A stretch of 64,000 nt of DNA from Gammaproteobacteria bacterium (GTDB lineage: Bacteria > Pseudomonadota > Gammaproteobacteria > Xanthomonadales > Marinicellaceae), in the NCBI GenBank assembly GCA_041395445.1, contig JAWLAO010000007.1, forward strand, positions 117,860 through 181,859, given 5' to 3'. Made by a program: the position numbers and the translations under genes. The notes beneath the pieces were generated by a model that ran no database searches, was not told the origin of the DNA, and saw only the letters and a program-made list of their open reading frames with translations. Shown here one piece after another: positions 45,084 to 54,084 of this stretch (positions are counted from its first letter, which is position 1; the number at the start of each line of letters is the position of its first letter).

Positions 45084-47624
45084 ATGAAAATAAAATTATT
45101 AGTGTGTGCGTTGTTCGTTGCTGTACATTTTGTCAATGCCGAACCAAATCAAAAACTGCCAAAAGAAGAAAATGGCCCTTGGATTGTTGATGTTCATTAC
45201 CAAGATATCAAACAAGTAAGAAACTATGCCTCATACAATCAACCTTGGCATGTCAATACCAAAGATGAGTATTTTACTGTTTCAGTTGACAGTATTCAGG
45301 AATATGAAAATCTTTTTGCTTATGGGTTTCAAGTCGAAATCAATCAAAAACAAACTCAATCTTCACTGAGAATCAGCGATGCCATTAAAACTGCAAAAGA
45401 AAAAAATATTCCGCTAGGAACAAAAAGTATTCCGGGATTTGATTGTTATCGCACTGTAGAAGAAACATTCAATACCATGGATAATTTGGTTGCAACCTAT
45501 CCTAATTTGGCAAGCATTGTTGATATTGGTGATAGTTGGGAAAAAACAACTCCCGGAGGTTTGCCGGGTTATGACTTAAGGGTTATAAAGATTACCAATT
45601 CATTAATTCCGGGTCCAAAACCTATCTTTTTTGCAATGAGTTCCATTCATGCCAGAGAGTTAACACCGGCTGAATTGAACACAAGGTTCGCTGAATATCT
45701 TTTGAATAACTATGGATCCGATGCCGATGCCACCTGGCTTGTGGACCATCATGAAATACATTTATTGTTACAAGGAAATCCGGATGGTAGAAAAATTGCA
45801 GAAACCGGTGTTTGGCAACGTAAAAATACTAATAATATTGAAGGATATTGTAATCAACCTGAGCAAACACATGGGATAGATATGAATCGTAATTTTGGCT
45901 GGAAATGGGGAGCTGGCTCTTGCGGTGGTTTCGGTTGCTCTAGTGGTTCAGTTTGTGATGAAACCTACAGAGGTCCATCTGCACAGTCCGAATATGAAAA
46001 TCAGGCGATAGATGCTTATATGAAGGACTTATTTGATGATAATCGCGGAGAAGGACTGAATGATCCGGCTCCCAATGATACTCCGGGAATCTTTCTTGAT
46101 ATTCACAGTTATAGCGAATTAGTGATGTGGCCTTATGGTTATGATAGTCCCGGCGTCATTCCACTCGCTCCAAATCATGTACAATTTCAAACACTTGGAA
46201 GAAAACTGGCATGGTATAACGATTATCTTCCACAGGTTTCTAATGAGCTTTATGGAGCTGATGGGGCATCTGATGATAATGCTTATGGACAACTCGGTGT
46301 CGCTGCTTATGTCTTTGAGCTGGGAACATCATTCTTCCAAAGTTGTAGTGCTTTTGAAAGTACCATTTATCCCGATAATTTACACGCATTAATTTATGCG
46401 GCAAAAGTTTCCAGAACGCCTTATATCACTGCATCCGGTCCTGATGTGGAGAATTTGCAACTTTCATCCAGCGGAGTTATTGCCGGGAATAGCTTGACAA
46501 TTTCAGGAACAGCAACCGACTTACACTTCTCCGCAAACAATGGAAATGAAGCGACCCAAAATATCAGTTCCGTTCAAATGTATGTCGATGAGTTACCTTG
46601 GGATGGAGGTTCAACACCTGTTACCATAGCTGCCGGAGATGGAGTTTATGATTCAAAATCGGAGTCATTTTCTGCCACAATTGACACAACCGGAATGCCC
46701 GTTGGACAACATGTAGCGTATTTTATTGCGACTGATACAGATATGGTAAAAGGTGTACCCTATGCGAAATTCTTTGAAGTTTGGGATGTTAATGATGTTG
46801 GAATTTTATCAGGAATTGTTACAGATGCTTTGAGCTCTCAGCCAATAGCAGGAGCGCAACTCATAATTAATGATATGAGCATAACTTCAAATTCCCAAGG
46901 CGAATACAGTTTTGATTTGTTACAAGGCAGTTATACTTTAACGGCAGAGAAATCCTTTTATGCAACAGCTACGTTTAATAGTCTGGCAGTTTCGGGTTTA
47001 TCGACCACAACTCAAGATATTCAGTTGCAACCACTTTGTGCGTTGATTGATGATGATGTTGAAAGTTACAATTCAATTTCAGATGCAGAAACAGCCGGGT
47101 GGTCGCATGGTTCGACTCAAGGTATTGATGACTGGGGTATCAGTCTGACAGCAGGTATGAATAACAGTCAATCCTTTTATACCAATGACGTCAATACTTT
47201 TTCCGATAAGTTTTTAATATCACCAGAAATCAATATTTCGGCAAATACCACATTGGAGTTTTGGCACAAATATTCTTTTGAAGGAAGCAGTCCTTATTAT
47301 GACGGCGCCGTGCTGGAAATTACTACCAATAATGGTTCAAACTGGCAGGATTTAGGGTCAGCAATGACAGAGGGTGGTTATAACGTCACTTTGGCAAGTG
47401 GCAACCCACTCGGAAGTCGTTCCGGTTGGGGTGGTTCGATCAGTTATACCAAAGTGGTAGTGGATTTGTCAGCTTATACCGGTACAACAGCAAAAATCAG
47501 ATGGAGATTTGCTTCGGATGTGAGTGTCGGAGCCGGTGATTGGGATATTGATGATGTTCAAGTCTTAGATCCTTCAGCTTGTATTCCGCTACCGGATTTG
47601 ATTTTTGAAAATGATTTTGAATAA
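45084..47624 (+). CDS. Secreted M14 zinc carboxypeptidase with C-terminal sorting-like tail
   Basis: The 846-residue exported protein has a signal peptide (about residues 1-19, ending VNA) and an M14 peptidase domain (about 110-450). The zinc ligands are in SSIHARELTPAE and DIHSYSEL, the substrate-binding region is NPDGR with DMNRNFGW, and the catalytic Glu is in YVFELGTSF. A spacer and a carboxypeptidase-regulatory-like beta domain follow (about 575-650; SGIVTDALSSQPIAGAQL). A jelly-roll domain comes next (about 660-830; ending WDIDDVQVLDPS), then the tail PDLIFENDFE. It would trim C-terminal residues from peptides outside the cell. Confidence 0.9.
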   Translation: MKIKLLVCALFVAVHFVNAEPNQKLPKEENGPWIVDVHYQDIKQVRNYASYNQPWHVNTKDEYFTVSVDSIQEYENLFAYGFQVEINQKQTQSSLRISDAIKTAKEKNIPLGTKSIPGFDCYRTVEETFNTMDNLVATYPNLASIVDIGDSWEKTTPGGLPGYDLRVIKITNSLIPGPKPIFFAMSSIHARELTPAELNTRFAEYLLNNYGSDADATWLVDHHEIHLLLQGNPDGRKIAETGVWQRKNTNNIEGYCNQPEQTHGIDMNRNFGWKWGAGSCGGFGCSSGSVCDETYRGPSAQSEYENQAIDAYMKDLFDDNRGEGLNDPAPNDTPGIFLDIHSYSELVMWPYGYDSPGVIPLAPNHVQFQTLGRKLAWYNDYLPQVSNELYGADGASDDNAYGQLGVAAYVFELGTSFFQSCSAFESTIYPDNLHALIYAAKVSRTPYITASGPDVENLQLSSSGVIAGNSLTISGTATDLHFSANNGNEATQNISSVQMYVDELPWDGGSTPVTIAAGDGVYDSKSESFSATIDTTGMPVGQHVAYFIATDTDMVKGVPYAKFFEVWDVNDVGILSGIVTDALSSQPIAGAQLIINDMSITSNSQGEYSFDLLQGSYTLTAEKSFYATATFNSLAVSGLSTTTQDIQLQPLCALIDDDVESYNSISDAETAGWSHGSTQGIDDWGISLTAGMNNSQSFYTNDVNTFSDKFLISPEINISANTTLEFWHKYSFEGSSPYYDGAVLEITTNNGSNWQDLGSAMTEGGYNVTLASGNPLGSRSGWGGSISYTKVVVDLSAYTGTTAKIRWRFASDVSVGAGDWDIDDVQVLDPSACIPLPDLIFENDFE

Positions 47625-47628
47625 AAAA

Positions 47629-48534
47629 ATGATGAAATTTAATTTTTTTGTTATTTTGGCATTTGCACTCGCTCTTAGTTCTTGTGATAAAAATGTTCGT
47701 TATACAACGAATGGAATCAAAGTCCAGAATCTGAAACTGGTAAAAGCTTATGAAGTGGAAACTTTGGGAAAATTTGACCCTTCCGGTCTGACATATTGGG
47801 ATGGTCAGTTTTATACCGTTTCAGATAAAGACAATTTTATCTTTAAACTCAAATTTGAAGATAATAAAGTCAGATTGATACCGTTTTTGGAAATTGAAAA
47901 CGATAAACCCGGCAAACTTGATTTTGAAGGCATCACACATGATGATGAGTATTTTTATCTGATAAGTGAACTGCATTTTCAAATCTTAAAAATTTCCAAA
48001 GACGGCAAAACTCAGCAATGGATTCCTGATGATGAGAGTTTGAAAATCGCTGGTAAAGAATCCGGATTATTTACGACTCATAATGCCTATATTGAAGGAA
48101 TTTGTTTATTGGAAGAACAAAAATTTCTTCTGGCTGCCGAAAGACAACCTCGAGGTTTTGTTGAATTTGATTTACCAAATAACGAAATCACAGCCTATCA
48201 GCAAAACGACGCTGTTTTTGAATATCACTTAAACCGATCCACTGATTTTTCGGGTTTGAGTTGTAATATAGATAAGGTATTCGTTTTAGACAGAAATGCA
48301 GAAACAATTGCTCAGTTAGAACGCCAAAATGGTCAGTTTGTTGAAACATCAGGGTTTAGTTATAGTGAAGTCATCAACCGACCAGAGTTTAGCTATCTTG
48401 ACAAAGAATTTGGACTCGCCGAAGGTCTTTATGTCTCTGAAGACAGGTTCTATATCCTTCTTGACAATAACCGCATTGGCATGACAAAAGACCCTGAAAA
48501 TAATAACTCATTGTTTTTGGAATTGAAAAAATAA
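47629..48534 (+). CDS. Lipoprotein with esterase-like/phytase-like beta-propeller domain
   Basis: The 301-residue protein has a lipoprotein signal (lipobox LSSC at about residue 19). Repeated blade motifs follow, such as DPSGLTYWDGQFYTVSDK, DFEGITHDDEYFYLISE and YIEGICLLEEQKFLLAAER, matching the esterase-like-activity-of-phytase family. The ligand is unknown. The ATG at 47629 is four bases after the carboxypeptidase stop; an adjacent ATG at 47632 is equally possible. The frame also continues upstream into the carboxypeptidase gene. Confidence 0.72.
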   Translation: MMKFNFFVILAFALALSSCDKNVRYTTNGIKVQNLKLVKAYEVETLGKFDPSGLTYWDGQFYTVSDKDNFIFKLKFEDNKVRLIPFLEIENDKPGKLDFEGITHDDEYFYLISELHFQILKISKDGKTQQWIPDDESLKIAGKESGLFTTHNAYIEGICLLEEQKFLLAAERQPRGFVEFDLPNNEITAYQQNDAVFEYHLNRSTDFSGLSCNIDKVFVLDRNAETIAQLERQNGQFVETSGFSYSEVINRPEFSYLDKEFGLAEGLYVSEDRFYILLDNNRIGMTKDPENNNSLFLELKK

Positions 48535-48535
48535 T

Positions 48536-49123
48536 ATGCAACATATCATTTGTACCGAAAAATCAGTCGTTGATATAGAAATCAAAGCCAACGGCTTTAT
48601 CAAAACTGAAAAAGATATTTTTGATGTCAGCAAAATCTGGGTGGGTCCCAGAGAGACATTAGAGACCAATGAAGATTTCAAACAAATCATTCCCTATGTG
48701 ATTCTTTCATATCAGGGAAAAATAGCACTCTATCAACGCACCAAAAAAGGCGGAGAAGACCGCTTACATAATATGCATTCCATCGGCTTCGGCGGTCATA
48801 TTGATGCTTTCGATCTGGCTTATCAAGATAACGGAGTTATTAATCTGGATAAAACCATCGAAAACTCAGCCCAGCGTGAAATTGATGAAGAACTCAATGT
48901 TTCAGAAATCGTTTCCAAACAACATCTCGGGTACATCTACGATGATTCCAATCCCGTCGGCCGAGTCCATATCGGCGTGGTCGAACTATGGGAACTGGCA
49001 ACAAACGAAATCACCAGCAACGAAGATGAAATCCATGTTGTCGGCTTGTTTACGATTGAAGAATTAAAAGGCTTTGAAGGCGAAATGGAAAACTGGAGCG
49101 AGCATATTGTGAATGGCTTATAG
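48536..49123 (+). CDS. NUDIX-like hydrolase
   Basis: The 195-residue cytosolic protein has a NUDIX box: GFGGHIDAFD followed, after an insertion of about 15 residues, by ENSAQREIDEELNV, which supplies the RExxEE metal site. NUDIX enzymes hydrolyse nucleoside diphosphate derivatives; the substrate cannot be deduced. It starts two bases after the preceding stop and ends two bases from the convergent trmL stop. Confidence 0.8.
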   Translation: MQHIICTEKSVVDIEIKANGFIKTEKDIFDVSKIWVGPRETLETNEDFKQIIPYVILSYQGKIALYQRTKKGGEDRLHNMHSIGFGGHIDAFDLAYQDNGVINLDKTIENSAQREIDEELNVSEIVSKQHLGYIYDDSNPVGRVHIGVVELWELATNEITSNEDEIHVVGLFTIEELKGFEGEMENWSEHIVNGL

Positions 49124-49125
49124 AT

Positions 49126-49590
49126 TTATTCCAAATCTCCAAACCCAACCTGTCTCAGGGCTTCAAACAACATCACCGCAACGGTATTGGATAGATTCAG
49201 GCTTCGGGAGTCGGCTTTCATCGGAAGTCTGAGTTTTTCGGTTATGCTATTCAGTTCAAGAATATCTTTCGGTAAACCTCTGGTTTCCGGACCGAAGATA
49301 AAATAATCGTCTTTTTGAAATGGAACTGTTGTGTAATTGACACTGCCTTTTGTTGTCAATGCAAACAACCTTTCGGGTCTGGCTTTGAGCATAAAATCGG
49401 CGAAATTGTCATATTCTTTGACATTGGTAAACTCGTGATAATCCAGTCCGGCACGGCGCAGAGCTTTGGTTTCCATCGCAAACCCCAATGGATGAATCAG
49501 ATGAAGCTGAGCTCCGGTATTGGCACAAAGGCGAATGATGTTTCCGGTGTTGGGTGGAATTTCAGGTTCAAACAGAACGATATTAAACAT
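49126..49590 (-). CDS. trmL: tRNA (cytidine/uridine-34-2'-O)-methyltransferase
   Basis: The 154-residue SPOUT methyltransferase has the TrmL signature: FEPEIPPNTGNIIRLCANTG at the N-terminus, FGPETRGLP in the middle and the knot region RSLNLSNTVAVMLFEALRQ. It methylates the wobble ribose of two leucine tRNAs using SAM. Length and motifs match the family. It stands alone, divergent from ubiA. Confidence 0.95.
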   Translation of the reverse strand: MFNIVLFEPEIPPNTGNIIRLCANTGAQLHLIHPLGFAMETKALRRAGLDYHEFTNVKEYDNFADFMLKARPERLFALTTKGSVNYTTVPFQKDDYFIFGPETRGLPKDILELNSITEKLRLPMKADSRSLNLSNTVAVMLFEALRQVGFGDLE

Positions 49591-49654
49591 AATTTTTATT
49601 GAATCAGGTCAGGTAATGGTAAAATAAAAAGCTGATAAAATACAAACATTTTTG

Positions 49655-50524
49655 ATGTCACAAAAAAACTTTCTCAGCACAATTGATCCCTATTTGAAAT
49701 TAATTCGTTTTGATCGGCCGATTGGAACTTTGTTGTTATTGTGGCCAACATTATGGGCTTTGTGGCTGGCAGCTGATGGAATTCCACCGATTAAGTATTT
49801 GGTTATTTTTTCTTTAGGTGTTTTTTTAATGCGTTCCGCTGGTTGTGCAATTAACGATATTGCTGACAGAAAATTTGATGCCAAAGTCAAAAGAACACGC
49901 AACCGACCATTAGCTCAGCAACAATTACCGGTTGTCAATGCGTTGATTATGTTTGTGGTATTGCTTTTATGTGCAGTGTTGTTGCTAACGTTTTTGAATG
50001 CGTTAGCGATTCAAATTGCAATGGTAGCAGCATTTTTTGCCATTACTTATCCGTTTATGAAACGCTATACCTATTTACCACAGGTTTATTTGGGCATTGC
50101 TTTTGCGTTATCCATTCCGATGGCTTACGCGCAGATTCAGGGGAAAATTCCAGCAGAGGCTTGGTTGTTGTTTATTGCCAATATATTCTGGACTACGGCT
50201 TATGATACGATGTACGCAATGGTTGATCGTGAATGTGATGAAAAAATTGGCGTGAAATCAACGGCAATTTTGTTTGGTGATTTGGATATTGTTATCACCC
50301 ATATTATTCAGGGATTTATGATGCTGGTTTTGCTTCTGCTCGGCAGAAAACTGGATCTCAATATGTATTTTTATTTTGGCTTGCTGGCAAGTGTGGTTTT
50401 ATTTGTTTATCAGAATAAATTATTACGAAGCAGAAAAACTTACAATTATTTCAAGGCATTCTTGAATAATAATTGGGTGGGAATGATCATTTTTATTGGT
50501 ATTGCTATTGCAACAACAATCTAA
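49655..50524 (+). CDS. ubiA: 4-hydroxybenzoate polyprenyltransferase
   Basis: The 289-residue integral membrane protein has about eight to nine helices and two aspartate-rich prenyl-diphosphate motifs: NDIADRKFD (about residues 66-74) and DRECDEKIG (about 190). It attaches the polyprenyl tail to 4-hydroxybenzoate in ubiquinone biosynthesis at the inner membrane. The ATG at 49655 is preferred to a TTG one codon earlier. ubiC is not adjacent. Confidence 0.95.
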   Translation: MSQKNFLSTIDPYLKLIRFDRPIGTLLLLWPTLWALWLAADGIPPIKYLVIFSLGVFLMRSAGCAINDIADRKFDAKVKRTRNRPLAQQQLPVVNALIMFVVLLLCAVLLLTFLNALAIQIAMVAAFFAITYPFMKRYTYLPQVYLGIAFALSIPMAYAQIQGKIPAEAWLLFIANIFWTTAYDTMYAMVDRECDEKIGVKSTAILFGDLDIVITHIIQGFMMLVLLLLGRKLDLNMYFYFGLLASVVLFVYQNKLLRSRKTYNYFKAFLNNNWVGMIIFIGIAIATTI

Positions 50525-50527
50525 AAA

Positions 50528-50902
50528 TTATTCTCTGACGTTGGCAATTCGATTGAATTTGGCAACTTCTTTCAAACCGTAAATTTTAGTCACAGAGTCA
50601 CTCGAAATTGAAGCGTTATGTTCTCGGATAAAGCCATCAATACTATATTGCCAGCGGGTTGATTGACCACCAATGGTAATATCTATAAAAAATTTGAAAT
50701 CCGGAGCTGCATTTGGTGTTTCTTCCTTGTTGTAAAAAATTCGCTGTAATTCCTCAACAGTTTCAGCATCGGTTGCATCCAAAACCACACCATGAGCACT
50801 GCTGCTAACAACAATTTTTTCGATTGCCGGGTTTGAATCACCACAAGAAACCAGTAATGTTGCCAATATGCTAATCAATGTCAAGGAATAAAACTTTTTC
50901 AT
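50528..50902 (-). CDS. Small lipoprotein of unknown function
   Basis: The 124-residue protein has a lipobox (LVSC at about residue 20). The mature part contains a beta-rich domain (IEKIVVSSSAHGVVLDATDA and QSTRWQYSIDGFI). No family is recognised with confidence. The ATG at 50902 follows a purine-rich GAGAAG. It converges with ubiA, three bases apart. Confidence 0.7.
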   Translation of the reverse strand: MKKFYSLTLISILATLLVSCGDSNPAIEKIVVSSSAHGVVLDATDAETVEELQRIFYNKEETPNAAPDFKFFIDITIGGQSTRWQYSIDGFIREHNASISSDSVTKIYGLKEVAKFNRIANVRE

Positions 50903-50960
50903 TTTTCTTCTCAATAATTTTTATAACTTTGCGAAATTGAGTGTAACTGTGAGATTGAAT

Positions 50961-51046
50961 ATTACATTCTTCTAATGTAATCTAACATATTGAGAACTGT
51001 ATCACAATATCTCAATTTAAAAATTTGAAATTATCTGTGATACTTT
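50961..51046. repeat. Nested inverted repeats in an AT-rich intergenic stretch
   Basis: ATTACATT and AATGTAAT flank CTTCT (50961-50981). TTGAGA (from 50990) and TCTCAA form a second pair. GTATCACA (from 50999) and TGTGATAC form an outer stem of a larger hairpin. It lies downstream of the DsrE-like gene and upstream of the small lipoprotein, both on the minus strand. It could be a terminator-like or regulatory structure. Confidence 0.35.
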
Positions 51047-51096
51047 TATTTATTAAATTTGGAATCAACGGTAATAAATCAGTGTTTGTTTCAACC

Positions 51097-51543
51097 CTAA
51101 GGACTAAAGTAGGTATAACCTTTTTCTTGTAAAAGCATAATGTGAGGAATGCCGTTTGGAACGGTTTCAACACCATCAATTAAGTCCAGTTCAAGTCCCT
51201 TGGTGCGTTTCAGTGTGTTGATGGTGTCGCCACAAGCCGTGAAAACCACATCTTGCATCATCAAACTCTCAATTCTGGCTCTTAATGGACTTTCTTTGGT
51301 GAGAAAATAAATCCCTTTTCCGTAAGCAACCAGCTCAATTTCGACATTATCGACCCCGAAATACTTTGAAATATTAACAATATTGGTGATGACTTCTGAT
51401 TGTAAATGCTCATCACCTTTATTCATTTGAATGACCAGGCGATGGACTTTAAAATCATCATCTTCTGCGGCTTGAACCGTATTTTTTAAATTGCAGGCAT
51501 TGATTAGTAAAACTAAAAGTATAAAAATTGCTTTTTTGTACAT
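51097..51543 (-). CDS. DsrE-like lipoprotein
   Basis: The 148-residue protein starts with a lipobox (LINAC) and continues with a DsrE/DsrF-like domain: HRLVIQMNKGDEH, then VELVAYGKGI-type strand, then the cysteine in VVFTACGDTI. The domain is usually cytosolic in sulfur relay, but the signal places this one in the envelope. It is divergent from the moxR operon. Function is not known. Confidence 0.75.
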   Translation of the reverse strand: MYKKAIFILLVLLINACNLKNTVQAAEDDDFKVHRLVIQMNKGDEHLQSEVITNIVNISKYFGVDNVEIELVAYGKGIYFLTKESPLRARIESLMMQDVVFTACGDTINTLKRTKGLELDLIDGVETVPNGIPHIMLLQEKGYTYFSP

Positions 51544-51558
51544 CTAAATTCCTCTGGC

Positions 51559-51587
51559 TTGATTTCAAATATTTTGAACCTTATTAT
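51559..51587 (+). promoter_or_regulatory. Promoter of the moxR-bat operon
   Basis: TTGATT (51559-51564) and TATTAT (51582-51587) are separated by 17 bases, about 37 bases before the moxR start. No other good promoter is seen in the gap. Confidence 0.5.
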
Positions 51588-51623
51588 ATTGCATCTGTCG
51601 TAATACGGTCAAAAATAATAAAC

Positions 51624-52625
51624 ATGAGCATGGAAAATAATAGTCAGCAAGAAATATCAGAAACAGCAAAAATATTCCAACAGGTTAAATCATCTCTCTC
51701 ACAAGAAATCTTCGGACAGGAAAAACTGGTTAACAGGTTGTTAATGGCACTATTAACTCATGGCCACTTATTAGTAGAAGGTGCTCCGGGTTTGGCAAAA
51801 ACCACTGCGATCAAGGCTTTGGCAGATCGTTTGGAAGGAGATTTTAAACGCATACAGTTTACACCGGACTTGCTTCCCTCAGATTTAACAGGGACTGAAA
51901 TTTATCGAGCTCAAACCGGAAGTTTTGAATTCCAGAAAGGTCCATTGTTTCATAATCTGATTCTGGCAGATGAGGTCAACCGTGCACCTGCAAAAGTCCA
52001 GTCTGCTTTGCTTGAAGCGATGGGAGAACAACAAATCACCATTGGCAGTACCACTTATCAGCTGCCCAAATTGTTTTTAGTTATGGCAACACAAAATCCG
52101 ATTGAGCAGGAAGGAACTTACCCGCTTCCTGAGGCCCAATTGGACCGTTTTCAAATGCATGTAGCGATTGATTATCCCGATGCCGATACGGAAAAAGATA
52201 TTCTCAAATTGGCGCAGGATAGAGATAAAGTGGGTTATCAGAAGCCATCCAAAGATTCAGTCAATTTGACTCAGCAAAATGTGTTTGATGCTCAACAGCA
52301 GGTTTTGAATTTGTATGTTGCAGAAAATCTGCAAAATTATATGGTAGAATTGATTCTTGCAACCCGCAATCCAATTAAATACGATAAATCTTTGGCTGAA
52401 ATGATTAGTTTTGGTGGTTCTCCACGTGCCACAATTGCCTTGGATCGTTGTGCAAGAGCTCATGCGTTTTTACAAGGTCGTGAGCATTTATTGCCGGAAG
52501 ATATTCACAATGTGATTTATGATGTTTTAAGGCATCGTTTGATTCTTAGTTTTGAAGCCGAAGTTGAAGGTATTACACCTGATAAAGTCATTGACAGATT
52601 ATTGAAGGTTGTTCCAATCGCATAG
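51624..52625 (+). CDS. MoxR family AAA+ ATPase
   Basis: The 333-residue ATPase has Walker A GAPGLAKT, Walker B LILADEVNRAP, sensor region ATQNPIEQEGTYPLPEAQLDRF and the C-terminal lid domain. MoxR proteins act as chaperones for VWA-domain partners, here encoded downstream. The ATG at 51624 is taken because the upstream frame has no family similarity; 51630 is also possible. First gene of a six-gene operon. Confidence 0.94.
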   Translation: MSMENNSQQEISETAKIFQQVKSSLSQEIFGQEKLVNRLLMALLTHGHLLVEGAPGLAKTTAIKALADRLEGDFKRIQFTPDLLPSDLTGTEIYRAQTGSFEFQKGPLFHNLILADEVNRAPAKVQSALLEAMGEQQITIGSTTYQLPKLFLVMATQNPIEQEGTYPLPEAQLDRFQMHVAIDYPDADTEKDILKLAQDRDKVGYQKPSKDSVNLTQQNVFDAQQQVLNLYVAENLQNYMVELILATRNPIKYDKSLAEMISFGGSPRATIALDRCARAHAFLQGREHLLPEDIHNVIYDVLRHRLILSFEAEVEGITPDKVIDRLLKVVPIA

Positions 52626-52634
52626 TCATTGATT

Positions 52635-53576
52635 ATGAATTCATCCACTCGTGTCACAACACAAGCATTGGTTCAACAGCAACCGCATGCAAAAAACCTG
52701 TCATTGTCAGGGCGAAAAAAAGCCAGCTCTGCGATTTCAGGTTTGCATGATTCACGATTCAGAGGTCGTGGAATGGACTATCTGGAATCGCGTGTTTATC
52801 AGGCAGGTGATGATATTCGTAACATGGATTGGTTGGTGACAGCCCGAACCGGTGAACCTCATACAAAACTTTTTCAGGAAGAAAGAGAAAGACCGATTCA
52901 TATCGTTATGGATAACAATCGCTCCATGGCGTTTGGCACAAAAAACGAATTCAAATCTGTAACCGCAGCGAAGGCAGCATCGTTGTTGTCATGGGCTGCT
53001 ATCAAAAATGGTGATAGAGTAGGAGTTTTAAGTTTCGGCACTCATGGAATTCATCACGAAAAACCGGTGGGTGGCAAACGTGGAATGATGCGATTGATTG
53101 CACATTTGGTAAAAACTGACGCTGCAAAAAGTGCAGATGATAAGGAAACGCCTTTAGAAGATGCTTTGCAAAGATTAAGAACCATCATCAGACCCGGTTC
53201 TTTGGTGATTATTGTCAGTGATTTTTATCATTTGGGAAAAGAAGTGAAAAGGCATTTGATTCAGCTCACCAAACATAATGACGTGATGGCTGTATTTGTT
53301 GCTGACCCTTTTGAAATCAATACGTTGCAACCCGGAACTTACGGAATCGATCAGGGACAAAGTACTGTTGTTTTAAATACCAAAAAAAGTAAAGATGTCG
53401 GAAACATGCGAAGCTATCAGAATTCGCATTTGGAAAGTGTGTTTGAGAATATTCAGAAGTCTGCTGTTTCAGTCATTCCAATTATGACTAATGATAATTT
53501 GCAGGAAAAGCTCAAGCAGTCATTGAAATCACCGGCATCTGCGTGGAGTAGTTGGAGGAATTCAATCAATGAATAG
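52635..53576 (+). CDS. DUF58 domain-containing protein
   Basis: The 313-residue protein has the DUF58 signature: SRFRGRGMDYLESRVYQAGDDIR-like region followed by MDWLVTARTGEPHTK, then a VWA-like fold (IVMDNNRSMAFGT). It normally forms part of MoxR-Bat complexes. A TTG six bases upstream is in frame, but the ATG at 52635 is preferred. It overlaps the next gene by eight bases. Confidence 0.9.
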   Translation: MNSSTRVTTQALVQQQPHAKNLSLSGRKKASSAISGLHDSRFRGRGMDYLESRVYQAGDDIRNMDWLVTARTGEPHTKLFQEERERPIHIVMDNNRSMAFGTKNEFKSVTAAKAASLLSWAAIKNGDRVGVLSFGTHGIHHEKPVGGKRGMMRLIAHLVKTDAAKSADDKETPLEDALQRLRTIIRPGSLVIIVSDFYHLGKEVKRHLIQLTKHNDVMAVFVADPFEINTLQPGTYGIDQGQSTVVLNTKKSKDVGNMRSYQNSHLESVFENIQKSAVSVIPIMTNDNLQEKLKQSLKSPASAWSSWRNSINE

Positions 53577-54084
53577 CACCGCTCCGGCTCTACAACTTCG
53601 TGATATTCACCTGCCACAAGAACCCGGATTCTGGCCTTTGGCTCCCGGTTGGTGGGTTTTGTTGGTTCTATTTTTAATTTCGTTGTATTTCGTCATCAAA
53701 TGGTTTGTTGCCAGAAACAAACAAAATCGTTTGATTCAAGTTTTGCAAAACTCTTTAAATGACTCCAGAAATCGTTTTGATCAACATAAAAACAAGCATC
53801 AATTGGCATCGGAAATTTCGGTATTGTTGAAACGCTTTGTGAAACATGTTTTAGGAGATACACAGGCTGCATCTTTGAGTGGTCAGTCATGGATTAGTTA
53901 CCTCAATCAATATTCAGAATCGCTTGTGTTCGACCAATATTACAATGAATTGTGCGAAGCCCAGTATTCTCCCAAAGCCGATTATGATGTTTCAGGTTTA
54001 ATTGCGGTGGTGAAAAACTTTTTTCCGCAAGCATTGAAACATCAAAAGAAACTCAATAAAAAAACAAAGGTGAAAAATGTTTGA
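53569..54084 (+). CDS. DUF4381 domain-containing membrane protein
   Basis: The 171-residue protein has one transmembrane helix (about residues 28-45) after a proline-rich start (LPQEPGFWPLAPGWWVL) and a cytosolic helical domain with SGQSWISYL. It matches DUF4381, found between DUF58 and VWA genes of this operon type. Function is unknown. It overlaps both neighbours by eight bases. Confidence 0.87.
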   Translation: MNSTAPALQLRDIHLPQEPGFWPLAPGWWVLLVLFLISLYFVIKWFVARNKQNRLIQVLQNSLNDSRNRFDQHKNKHQLASEISVLLKRFVKHVLGDTQAASLSGQSWISYLNQYSESLVFDQYYNELCEAQYSPKADYDVSGLIAVVKNFFPQALKHQKKLNKKTKVKNV

